A stretch of DNA of 64,000 nt from Adiantum capillus-veneris. Lineage: Eukaryota; Streptophyta; Polypodiopsida; Polypodiales; Pteridaceae. The DNA is taken from positions 141,338,241 through 141,402,240 of the forward strand of contig CM043945.1 in the NCBI GenBank assembly GCA_014529385.2, written 5' to 3'. The translations under genes were made by a program, and so were the position numbers. Every line of letters starts with the position of its first letter. Within the stretch, counting starts at the first letter, position 1. Below the pieces are notes generated by a model. That model was not told the DNA's origin and made no database searches. It saw only the letters and a list, made by a program, of their open reading frames with translations. Below, piece by piece: positions 34,936 through 46,600 of the stretch.

Positions 34936-37900
34936 TTTTTCATTAACAACTTATAGCCTTGTTGTATGTATAAACAACCATCTGTAATGTTGTTTAGCAT
35001 TACTTGTACTTGGACAAGTCATTCTAAGTATCTGACAATCTTTAGACACAAAAGTTCTCCTGATACGTCGTGCTGAAATTGGTCTAGAAAACAGATTTGA
35101 CCAGCACTTAGTTGGACTTTGTCATGACACATAATTGAAATAATGGCGCCAGTGTCAGTCCAGAGACTCATATTCTCCACATGTGGAATATGTCTCATGT
35201 AAGGATGTGTAAAAAAGAACATCCTTCAAGTACAAGATGTACTTGTGTGTGGAGGTAACTCTAAATACTCTACGACAAGAGTGAGAGGGACCCTCATTAT
35301 CTTGCTCCACACTGGCTAAACCGAACTCCTTGAGTTCCTAGACCATGTTGTATCCCATGTGACAACATGTGCCAAATTGAACCCTACAAGTAGGTTCGTA
35401 ACAGCATAAGACAGAAAGATAGATTGGACACTTGGCCCAAAATATTTTGTGCCAACCTGCCCTTCGCATGACTCTGTAACATCCGAGCATACTTAGACGT
35501 CTTGAAAAACCAAGCAAAGCATACTAAAAATGGAATAACACCAAATCAATAGATGCGTACCTAGAGATTTGAACGTAATGTACACTTAGTTGTATTCAAA
35601 TGGAGAGGAGCGCCTCCCCTACTTGAAAAAACAAACAGCATTGCACTAGGAACCCTGGGTGTTGCCTTTGCAATCCAAGCCCTTGGATTATAATCTACGT
35701 AGTCAAACCCCTTGGTAAGACTCTTTGTAGAAACTGCTCAACGAGCAGATAACGGCAACCAATTACATAATGATTGGAATCAACTTGAAAATTATCTCCG
35801 TCCGCTACCGCGTGTGGTAGATTGCGAAATTATTTCCTTGAAAGTATAACTGGGAGAGATCAAATGTGATCCTCAATGCAAATCAAACTGTGATCCTTAA
35901 TGCCTATGGGGAGATGTAGCAATCAACTGTGCCAGGTCTTACTGCAAAACCGGGATGCCATAGACACTCATAGTGCTATAGAGAGAGCCAGAGATCCACA
36001 CAAGTGAAATGCCTAGCTCTTGTGGACAGTCATGCTGTCACAACTGGTTGTTGCATCTATAATTTCTTGTAGAGATCAGCTGCTGTGAGCTGAAGATGAT
36101 CAAAAACTCAACTTGAGTGTCACACTGAAAACATGTAGTGCAAACATGACACCCTAAACGTCCGTTATGACAAGACTGTTTCTTATCCATTAACGTCGAT
36201 GTGTACTTCCTTGGGTAGATCTTGAAAGCAGTCACCCAAAGAATGCCAATAGTTGGGTCTGACCCTTGGCCTGACAACGGCTCGTAGCCTATTTGGCTCA
36301 TAGCCCTTATGCGAAGTAGTGTTCAATCGACGAACCGATGAAGACTAATGTGAGTAGCATCTTAGCCATGTCTTAGCTGTGAGTTAGAGCACCTTGGCTC
36401 AAGCTGACTCACGAGCAAAACATGTATCAAAAGCTTCTTAGAAGAGTTTCATTTTTTCCCTTACAGAGAGAGAGAGAGAGAGAGAAAGAGAACAAGAGCA
36501 TGCTGGGATGATAAACTTTCCTTAAATTTGTAGAGTGTGTACCTAGAATGTTTTCTCTTAGACATGTTATGCCCTAATTGCAGCTTATCCTATAAGCATT
36601 CCAAAATCTGTCTGTATAACGCTCGCATTGAGAGAGGCAACAGAAAACACAAGTTAAATCTTGACCATCTACCGTGTAGGGTCGTGACTGTGTGAGGATG
36701 ACTTGAAAGGGACACGTTGCCGGTGAATCTAGTCAAAATTTTAGGTTCTTTTTAGTATTGTTGAGTGTTGATAGCAACCAACAATCCATCCGTACTCTGT
36801 CCTTGACAGAGTTGCTAGTGAGTTAGCGGAAGCGTAATGCATGAAGCGGTAGAATTGAATCCACTACACTAGCATGCCTTGCATGAAGAATTGTAAGCCC
36901 TTGCGGAGAGTGAGGGCCTCAATCGTGCAAACCAAAACTATAAGTACCTTGCACAGTTGAGACTGGTAGGGATTCTGTGATTTGATATTCCCTATTTTGC
37001 CAGTTCCCTGAAGCCGTGCTTCCTATGAAATTGCCAAAGCACTTTGCTTTGAACAATAGCAGTAATTGCGAAGTAAAGTGTAAACAGGAACAAACAAGAA
37101 AAATTTAAACTTGGCTAACCTGGTCATTGCTGTAACCAGTTGCCTCAATATTCAGTTGGCCCGTCTGTTTCTTATGAAATAACCTGCGAACATATTGCCG
37201 AATTCTTCCCACGTTTGTATGCTCATAGCATATGCCGAATGTGGGTAGTCGCACTGCAAGATGCATAAATTGAAGCCTTGCTGATAGCCAACTGAGGCGG
37301 TTGTTAACATACCGATATGAGGGCAAAAAGAATTGACCTTGTCCAGGATCTTCAATTGAAATAAGCTAACAGTGTGTAGGAAGCATCCTCGGGCAGCTGT
37401 TAGAAACAGTGACAAGGAGGTGGCCATGCCGAGCAACTTGCCCCTTGCATCAAGTCAAGGAACAGGATGTGCCTATCTTCTTGAGAGACCAAAACTCTAC
37501 AAATTTGCTATGCATTTGGATCAAACTGAACCGTCGTTGAACTGTGCTTGATGTGGATACTTCTCAATGATATATGCAGCAAGTATGTAATGCATATGAT
37601 AATTTTCACAAGCCGTGCCCATTAGTAGTCTTGTACGGAGCCTTGCTCATTGCAATACCAGTTACACCATGATTGAAAAGTACTGCGAGACACTTTGGCA
37701 CCCTGCAAAAACTATGAGGGTAATCAATTTGATAGAAAAAAATTTGAAAGAGGGTACCTTGTTGCCGTGATCTCTGTTGACTCTTGAGTCGTGCTTGAGG
37801 ACTTATTGTAGCCGTAACCATGGTCCTTACCATGCTTGTCGATTGCAGCCTTGCTGGGTGTTGTTGATCTGTAAAAAGCCGTGCTCACAGGAAATTTTGA

Positions 37901-38624
37901 TAACAAACTTTTAATTTACCTCAATCAACTCGTCTAGAATCAACCAATAATCATCATTCTTATCGGGATTGCTCCATGCTGGGAAGACATGGTCTTTATT
38001 TGCCGGCCGTGGTCTTGACATCGTTATTTGAAATCCGAGAGTCCAGTTATCTTTGCTCGTGTGGTAAAGACGTGTATAATTTCACAACAGACCGACAAGG
38101 AAGACATTGCTCGTGGCGGTCCCTGAATCCTTGCCGTCATTGCTTTTTCTCTCAAAATCTTTCAGCCACGAGGGCAATCCTTGATCGAAGTGAAATCATT
38201 GTCGTAGAGAGAGTTCCACTTTCTGGTGTCAAGAAAAGCATGCGAACCTTCCATGCTTCTACCTTGAACACCTTGGAACTTTCACTTCGGCTGTCAGCAC
38301 ATGCACCTTGCAGCCATGCCATGCATGCATGCCATTAGTGATTGCTTATTGAGTTCCGACTCCAATCTATGCGTGAAAAGGCTGGCAATCGTGCTCATGT
38401 GCAATGGTGTGTTCCTTGAACAGCTCGAGGCTTGAAACCGTGTCGAAGCTGCTAAAACTTTTTCGACTAGAACCGTGGGCCAATCCCTTAATTGGGGGGT
38501 GCCCAAAATTAGGGCGCCCACCTTTAAAAAAAAAGGGTGACAAGTAGCCATGGGGGCAGCGCAGTGAGCGAGAGCAAGAGGATGAAGATACCGTCGTCTG
38601 CAGTGCCTGAATCTTTTTTGAAAC
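34936..38624. other. Long stretch without a recognised gene
   Basis: It follows on from the gypsy-related half repeat and may be its 5' continuation. A minus frame at 35019-35222 has LWTDTGAIISIM, which faintly resembles a protease active site. From 36850 to 38350 the phrases GCCGTGCT, GCCTTGCT and CTTGAGTCGTGC recur irregularly. There is a short (GA)n at 36463-36485. Nothing else is supported. Confidence 0.35.
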
Positions 38625-38778
38625 TAGGCATTGAGATCCTCCTCCCAACCTCCCTTTATATAGGCGGGCTCCTAGCCCCTTGCCCTAGACGGATCCCCTA
38701 TCCACACTGCCTAGCCCGGCCCTTGGCCGTAGTCCGTGACTAACCTAGTTCTTAGGGTACAGGACCCTTGTCCTGACA
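38625..38778 (-). repeat. Gypsy 3' LTR (TGTCAGGACA family), minus strand
   Basis: On the minus strand the PPT-like AAGGGGGAAGTAA (just above 38778) is followed by TGTCAGGACAAGGGTCC and a CTATATAAAGGGAGG core promoter. The adjoining minus-strand sequence codes for the end of gypsy Pol, as expected for a 3' LTR. Confidence 0.75.
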
Positions 38779-39875
38779 TTACTTCCCCCTTAAAAAAGAG
38801 TTTCGTCCTCGAAAACACAAGTAGTAATATCTTCTTAAGAATACTGATGTTTTCTTTATTGACATCCCATAAGTGAGCTAGTTGTTTGTATGACCGATAA
38901 TTGGTGTAGTGAGGAGGTTCAATGAAACGAAGAGCAACATCTGGATTTTCAACATTGTTGTCCGTTTGCAACCACTTGGGTCGAAATGGTAACTCCAGTT
39001 ATAACTCACTTGAGTACTATAAAGGAGTAGCCACAACTAAGAGTCACTTGGGTCTATTTGGTAACTCCATTCATAACTCACTTGAGTATTGTAAAGGAGA
39101 AACCATAACGAAGAGTTGCCGAAAGGCATAACCATGTTCAGATATTCTGAAGGTACTGGAATAATTCAAGGAAACCTTGGCGCAACTGTCCCTGAAGTTG
39201 AGAGCCAGATTTCCAACTCCCCACCACAAGAGGTGTTCAAAGTCGAAAAATCGTACTTAAGCAAATTCTAGAATAGGGAGAAAAGTCATCTATTCAAAAA
39301 TGCGTTGTTTTAACGTCTGCTCTTAGAAGATCCTTTAGCGCAATATTACTCTTTGTAATCTGCCTATCCCCTTGGATAACTGACAGTACTACGGTGTGTT
39401 TTCCTCACGGTATATAGACAGTCGTCCCAGATGATTGGTAAACGGGGAATCACAGTATTGTACAATCATCGTGGTTACATGAGAAAATCGACAAACTCCC
39501 AAACCAAGCCATGACCTCTATTGGTGATTAGTAGACCCAAAAGTTATCTCATAGAGATAGTGCACATAGAGTGCAGAATGCTGCATAAGCAACAACCTTA
39601 GGAATATGCATGCCGTTCGAAATCAGCCTTTGCTAAACACTAGGGTCCAGAACACCTAGTGTGCATGCATTTAGAAAAAACTAACTAGAACCTATATATC
39701 CATACTAGTCCTTGCCAATACTTATGACCAAAATGTGATGCGCCTAGCACACATTTAAAGGAATGTAAATAGTTCTGAAAAGAAACTAAATACTTTTAGT
39801 TGCAATATTTTGCAAGCCTTGCTGAAACGTCTAAATCACAGTAGAAGGTGAAACATTGATGACTTCTAGGTACGC
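38779..39875 (-). pseudogene. Gypsy 3' region, uninterrupted copy
   Basis: On the minus strand it runs through ~800 bp of non-coding sequence, then RFIEPPHYTNYRSY...DVNKENISILKK, to the LTR at 38778. It is the reference that shows the copy at 13600/34935 to be split. It ends abruptly at 39878 against a plus-oriented LTR. Confidence 0.7.
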
Positions 39876-39878
39876 TAG

Positions 39879-40049
39879 TGTCAGGACAAGGGTCCTGTAC
39901 CCTAAGAACTAGGTTAGTCACGGACTACGACCAAGGGTCGGGCTAGGCAGTGTGGATAGGGGATCCTTCTAGGGCAAGGGACTAGGAGCCGGCCTATATA
40001 AAGGGAGGTTGGGAGGAGGATCTCAAGGCCTAGTTCCCTAGTTCTTACA
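39879..40049 (+). repeat. Gypsy LTR (TGTCAGGACA family), plus strand
   Basis: TGTCAGGACAAGGGTCCTG to CTTACA, 171 bp, with CTATATAAAGGGAGG. It is almost the same sequence as the LTR at 38625-38778 but in opposite orientation. No PPT precedes it, and a PBS-like CTAGTATCAGA follows at 40050, so it looks like a 5' LTR. Confidence 0.75.
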
Positions 40050-40328
40050 CTAGTATCAGAAATAGTGCTCTCCCCGTTGCGCATCCATCAAGCCCGGCTG
40101 TGCTGACTTTCGTGCACGTCGGTGTCGGCCTTCCTCCTCCCTTAATCGGGTGTGCCGATGGGTGTGTCCTCGGTTGCCAAGAGACCTTGCCCACGGCTCT
40201 GCATGCCAACGGCTAAGGGCTCTTGCCCACGGACTGGTTTGGCTTCTCAAGCCTGCCATGGAAATCCCCATATAAGGGGTCCCTCCTGCGGTTCTGCCCT
40301 CAATTGACCCCTCCATGGAAGCTCGCAT

Positions 40329-40400
<72 letters not shown>

Positions 40401-40459
40401 AAAGAGACATGAGACTGAGCTTCCATGCCCTCCACCCTTCTTCTCCTTCCTCCCCCTGA
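40050..40459. other. Leader-like sequence between two inward-facing PBS
   Basis: This stretch lies between the PBS-like site at 40050 (+) and the PBS at 40460-40471 (-). It holds a (GA)n tract at about 40329-40395 and no recognisable protein. Confidence 0.5.
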
Positions 40460-40649
40460 GCTCTGATACCAATATAATACCTAGGGTAACTGAACATAGG
40501 ATCCTCCTCCCTACCACCCCTTATATAGGCCTAGCTCCTAGCTCTTGCCCTAAGCGGATCCCCAGTCCGCACTGGTCCAATCCAGGCCCTTGGCCTAGGT
40601 CCCTGACGCCCTAGGTTGGGCCTTGCCCCGTAGCACCCTTGTCCTGACA
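40460..40649 (-). repeat. Gypsy 5' LTR with PBS, minus strand
   Basis: On the minus strand TGTCAGGACAAGGGTGCTAC starts at 40649; a CTATATAAGGGGTGG promoter core follows, and TGGTATCAGAGC (40471-40460) is the primer-binding site. About 75% similar by eye to the two other LTRs nearby. It interrupts the 3' LTR of element C. Confidence 0.75.
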
Positions 40650-40651
40650 CC

Positions 40652-41088
40652 AAGCATCCCTACAAGTCAAAAAACGTCCCTTGCTGTTAAATCTAGTCTG
40701 GAAAAGTTCATCATTACCCCACACAGCCCCCCTCAGCTTCCAGAATCGATTTTTACTATTTTTACTGATTTTTAATGATGAAAATTAAAAATATGAGAAA
40801 TTTCTAGAACCTTAGGATAAGAAATTCTTTATTAATAATAATTATTGGAACCATCCAGTTTTACTTAACTAATTGAATTCTTATTGTAACCTTTTAGGGC
40901 CCGTAACTCTTCCAGATTTTATCGGAATCTGATTCTGAAAATTTCTAGCTTGGGGTTTGCTGTGCTTAAGATTTCAAAAATACCAATATTTTCCACAGTC
41001 GGACAACTCTACATTGCTTTTTCAATAATCATATCAGTTGAACTAAGCTTTATACAATCTTAAGGTTTCAGAAACTGGAAACCTTACA
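40652..41088 (-). repeat. Truncated 3' LTR of element C
   Basis: It matches 47418-47855 over its full length, about 94% by eye, ending TTACA at 41088. Confidence 0.85.
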
Positions 41089-41989
41089 ATCACCCCAACT
41101 TAAGAATTTGAGATGCCCTCATCTCAATCGAAATTGGGAAAATATTTGAGAAGAGAAATTCATCCTCTTAATTGGCATCTTTGAAGGGGATAACCTTTCC
41201 ACTTTACCAAAGGTTACTGATTACTCTAAGAGTTCTTTCTAGTTTCTGGTTGGAGTTGCTTGCTAGTCAATTTTTCCTCAAGAAACTCTTAGTGTTGAGC
41301 CCATCTTAAAAACCTTTACAAACCATTCGTATCATCTCAAAAACCAGGTTGAATCAATTTCATAAAATATCCATACATCCACCTTGTCAACCTAAACGTT
41401 ATCAGTCTAACTGATCATTCAGAGAAATCAGTGTTCGACAAGTATCATGTATTTCAGCTTTGTCAATGTGAGCGCGCTCGACGTGTTCTTTCCATTCTGA
41501 GCAATCTGCGTTCAGCACAAGCTTCCACCATTGTACCAGAGGTACTTCCTCTGTGCTCTAACCTGGTTGACCAACAATATGTAAAAGGGTTTTAAGAAGT
41601 ATCATACCAAGATTTCTTTCCGGCTTCCTATTAGTCTCGTACCTTAATATTTTCATATCTGGGTCATTTTTCTAGGGAGGTCATCGTGTGCACAAGAATG
41701 TGAGTTGGTTTCTTGATAACTACCTCATTTCTAAGATTCGAATTTTTCCTTCTTAACGAGAACCTCTTTATCATTTGCTAGATCTACCCTTAATTTCTTG
41801 ATTAAATACTAACTTAACTTTAGATTCATTAAGTAATTTTTGGAGAAGAAAGTCATGTATACCATTACAATATATAAGTAACTCAAGTTTTTACATTATT
41901 GATTTATAGTGGTTTACAAAGCTCTAAAATTGCTAACTATGGCCAAGCGAGTGGCTCTTTTATCTTTCTTATTCATAAGGTTGGTTCTC

Positions 41990-42790
41990 CTATGATTGCA
42001 TAAGATCTGGCTCCTCTTGCTCTTCCTCCACCTCGTCCTCCATTTCTAGCTCCTCGTACATTATCTCCTTGAATTTGAGGAATGGCTCTAGCAGTAGTTT
42101 CAGGGTTTTTCTCTTCAGGACAATTATTTCTATAGTGCCTCATTTGATTGCATCCATAGCACCTAACGTTTGGGAAGGTCTGCTACAGGTTTACCACTGC
42201 AGCTAGTCCACATTGTTGGTATCCTTGGTTGAGAGTTCCCCTGGCTCTTCCCCTAAATTTATTAAATCCATTATAGTTCCTTATGGACTTGGTTCCTTCG
42301 GCTGCATGAGGCTTAGCCCTGAGAAGGGCATCCTCTATTGATGTAGGCCTCATGGTTTCGAGACGTGTACTCAGGGGTTTGTTGAGGCCTTGACAAAAAT
42401 GGGCAATTTGTTGCTCCATGGTCATCTTGGGAGCATAGCATCGTAAAGACACAAACTTGGTTTAGTACTCCTCTAATGAAAGTCCTAGCTGGCGTAGACC
42501 AAAGAAATCGTTCATCTTTATAGCCTGATGTGCAGGAGGGAGATAACGTTCTTTGATTGCTTGCTTCATTTTCTCCCAAGATGGACTACTCGTGGGATTA
42601 TCTCTGCATATTGCTTCCACTAAAGTTTGGCATCTCCGCTGAGACGGAACATACCCAACATTGTTTGGTTTTCTAGAGCAGTTCCTGTAGCTTTGAAATA
42701 GTCATCCATAGCATCTACCATGCTTCGGAATCTCGCTCTAAATTGGGTTCCTCTCCCTTGAAAGTAGGGAGTTAAACTTTCTTTAGTAGT
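41990..42790 (-). pseudogene. gag: Gypsy-type Gag of element C
   Basis: On the minus strand, WEKMKQAIKERYLPP, FGLRQLGLSLEEY and MEQQIAHFCQGLNKPLS are the conserved core of a Ty3/gypsy capsid. It is followed at about 42160-42117 by a CCHC knuckle (CYGCNQMRHYRNNC) and an acidic tail. A TAA falls directly after LSLEEY, and the frame shifts between core and knuckle, so it is not functional. No protease, RT or integrase follows before the PPT. Confidence 0.75.
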
Positions 42791-43049
42791 AATTTTTTCT
42801 CTTGACTAACAGTGTAAAGGCTATTTACGCGAGTATTTCCCTGAAATTGAATTAGTGGATTATAGTACCAGATGAAATCTCTCTTACTTATGCTTTTAAC
42901 TTATCTCATACTCAAACTTTTGCACACAAGATGAAGACAATTACCAAACCATGAACAAAACTGCTTATAGCATACCCATGCGAACCATAGTATGTACAAG
43001 AGTTAATACAATCCATGAAGGTCCTACTATGTACAAGGGTGACACAACC

Positions 43050-43553
43050 CTATACTAGAATCTTGTGGACTTTGGGTGGATCAGATATAGGATCAAAATA
43101 TACAACATCTTTTGGTCCATTAAAACTAGGGCCTACACCTATGGTTCTAATTCTACCTGGGTAGATTACTTTAGACACCTGATCAAACACCCACTGATTT
43201 TGCGATACTTGGACATCATCTATTACAAGGGTTTCTTCTGAATTCTCCGTCCCAACGAGAAAGTATACTTCAATCACTTGAAGATCTTCGGCCCATTTGA
43301 GTTTCTTCATATTTAGTTCAAAACCTTCTAATTCTCTCGCATCAATGAAGAAAATTCCACCAGATCCTGACCACTTGATTCTCCGAGTGGAAGGAGAAAA
43401 TCTATTATCTAGCCATTTCATCACGCTCTTTCTCATTGAATAGTCTCGGGATAGGCAAGCCCTCATAAACCTAATGTTGAATCTAGGAATTTGAAGTAGG
43501 CTTGATGGAAATTTTCCTGCAGGGATAGGGATAATTCTCTCTCTTCCTTCCAC
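43050..43553 (-). CDS. Unrecognised ORF between PBS and gag in element C
   Basis: A 167-codon frame opens after a TGA and has no ATG at its start (the first Met is in FMRACLSRDY, about residue 29). Its sequence looks like a folded protein: WLDNRFSPSTRRIKW, GGIFFIDARELEGF, VIEVYFLVGTENSEETLVI. It stops with TAG at 43050 and lies upstream of gag on the same strand, in the position of a Gag N-terminal extension or an extra ORF. I do not recognise a family. Confidence 0.45.
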   Translation of the reverse strand: MEGRERIIPIPAGKFPSSLLQIPRFNIRFMRACLSRDYSMRKSVMKWLDNRFSPSTRRIKWSGSGGIFFIDARELEGFELNMKKLKWAEDLQVIEVYFLVGTENSEETLVIDDVQVSQNQWVFDQVSKVIYPGRIRTIGVGPSFNGPKDVVYFDPISDPPKVHKILV

Positions 43554-43660
43554 TCCCTCTTTTCAATTAAATACCTTTTTAATTGAATTAGTCAAAGATC
43601 ACTGATTTCAACCTAATGCCTTAAACTTTTCCCTAGGTCCAAGACTTTATTTAAAACACA

Positions 43661-43673
43661 CACTCTGATACCA
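43661..43673 (-). other. Primer-binding site of element C
   Basis: Minus-strand TGGTATCAGAGTG, two bases beyond the LTR end at 43676. Confidence 0.8.
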
Positions 43674-43675
43674 CT

Positions 43676-46600
43676 TGTAAGGTTCCCAATCCGCTTATAC
43701 CGAGATCGGGATGGGATCCTTAACAGGTCTCTAAATAAGAAAAATCCAAGGAGTAGACCTTTACCATTAACAATGGCTTGGGTCTATAGCCTTAGAAGCA
43801 AACCTAGTCATGTCTTGCAGCGGAAACGTGACAACGTATTCAAACGGCCTACAAAAAAAAAAAATCTTATTCCGGCCCTATAACTTCATCATTCAGATTA
43901 TGGTTTCCTTAGCCAACATTTTTTTCCCCCTAACATATGTGAGGGCACAACCGTTGGTGGATTCCTCTTCCCAGTAAAGACGTTTCTAAAACGTTTTAGA
44001 GCGCGGGAATGGATAGTTACCTGACTAATCAGTTCCACTCGTCCATGATTGACAACCTTAGCCAATCCCCACTTACCACCCCGCACTCACACAAGATTCA
44101 TTTATCTTATCATCACATTGTTTTAACATTTAAAATAATGGTTTCTTTTAACGTTCCATCATAGTAATTCCTTGAAGACAGCATTGAAAGCATTCTTTTA
44201 GAAAACAAATATCTTTAAACTTAAGACAGGGTACTGTCAATCAAAACATTATCCATAATAAACATGACCAGTACTCTTCTTGTCTCAAGACCACCTAAGG
44301 GTCAAAAAACGGCACCCATTCCTTATTCACAATCTAGAGTGGATAAACCCCCACCTAAGGTTCCGGGTGCCCATACACCAAACCAGTTACCCATACAACA
44401 GGGCGGCTCCCCTAGGATTAAAAAACGGTATCCTAACTTATGTAGAAACATCAAGACATGACACGGAGTAGAAACTCAACGTTCATGGGGGTAACCGACT
44501 TATCCGTGGCTAGAAAGCCAATCATTATCATCAATTTATACTAAGGAGTCGGAGGTGTCTTGAGACAAGCTGTGTTAAGAATGCTCAATCATATCTTTCC
44601 TAATTCAACCAGTTTTAACCCAAACAATTATTTCCTACATTACAAACAAATGCACGTTGGAAGTTACCTTCCGTTTTTAGCCAGTTTATCCTTCCTAACC
44701 TTATGTATGCAATGCTAACTTAAAAATGAACTTTAAAAGATTTTAAATGAAATCCACCTAGGATTGCTCGTCTATGTGCTATTGGGCGGGTACCCGTAGG
44801 CTCTAGTCCTCTGTTGGCCTATGGCTACGCCCAGCCTTATGGTCATTAATGGCTTTGTTTCGCTTGTTGCTAACATCCTCTACCTCCGTAAGAGGATTTC
44901 TCTTGGTTCTCTTTGGAGCCATGTCGGCCGCCTTATAAAAAGACTTAATCCATTAGAAGTTTAATTGAATAATCTTCTTTCTCCTTTTTTTTTTCAAAAA
45001 TAAGGATTTTTGGAGTAAGTAGATATCTTTAATAGTCAATTTGATGAGATATTCCTCCTGTAACTTATCTATGCTATAAGTAATTTCCCATAATTACCAT
45101 TTAATTTGGGAAGCCCTTTAACTAGATTTATCCTTAGTCTATACTCCATTTTAGCCTTAGTAAATTATAATTTCTATCGGCTAATGAATTACTCACCCTA
45201 AATGGTAATTGAATATGTTCTATCTTTAGGAATTTTCATAAATTTGATTTATAACCTTTCCCTCCTATACTTATGATCTAAATTAGGCAAAATTTTATTG
45301 ATAGTAATTTGTTATACCATCCATTTATACTGAGGTAATCTTACCACCCTTCAATAGCGTTTTTGGACTTCAGGTATTTATTTGGTAATTAGATAAATTC
45401 ATTTACTAATTTCCTTTCTCTATTTTATACGCAAAATCGGCTACTTTTATTGAAGATAAATACCTAAACTATTTATCTGAGGTTGGGGTACTTATCACGG
45501 ATTTCTTAAGGTGTATTCTACCTCTAATATTTATATCAAATGTTTTTGGAATAATTTACTATATTCCTACTTTTATTTTTCCCTAAAAATAATATAATTT
45601 TACTGGGCTAATTAGGTAAACTAATTATCTGAAGGTAACATAATTATCATGGGTTTCCTAGGGTATAATTAACCTCTGATAAATAACTCAAAACATTTTG
45701 AATGAATTTGTTAATTTCCCATTTTAATTTGTCCTAAAAACTGCATAATTTTGTTAAAGTAATTAGGTAAATTAATTATCTGAGCTTGACATAATTATCA
45801 TAGATGCCCTAACATATAATTAACCTTTGATAAATAACTAATATCATCTTGAATCAGTTTACTAATTTCCCTCTTTTAATTTGTCCTAAAAACAAAGTAT
45901 TTTTGCTGAAGTAATTAGGTAAATTAATTATCTGAGCTTGAAATAATTATCACAGGTTTTCTAACATGTAATTAACCTCTGATAAATAACTCAAAGCAAT
46001 TGGAATCAATTTACTAGTTTCACCCTTTTAATTTGTCCTAAAAACAGAGTATTTTTGCTAAAATAATTAGGCAAATTAATTATCTGAGCTAGAAATAATT
46101 ATCACGGGTTTACTAACATACAATTGACCTTTGATAAATAAATCAAAGGAATTGGAATCAATTTACTAATTTCCACCTATTAATTTGTCCTAAAATTAGA
46201 GTATTTATGCCAAAGTAATTAGGTAAATTAATTATCTGAGCTTGAAATAATTATTAAAAATTTTCTAACATATAATTAACCTCTAATAAATAACTCAAAG
46301 TAATTAGAATCAATTTACTAATTTCTCCCTTTTAATTTGTCCTAAAAACAAAGTATTTATGATAAGGTAATTAGGGAAATTAATTATGTGAGATTGACAT
46401 AATTATCATGGATTTGTTTACATGTATTTAACCTCTGATAAATAACCCAAAGCAATTTGAATCAATTTACTAATTTTTGCTATTTAATTTGTCCTAAAAA
46501 CATAGTATTTCTTCTAAAGTAATTAGGTAAATTAATTATCTGAGCTTGATATAATTATCATGGGTTCTCTAGCATGTAATTAACCTCTGATAAATAACTC

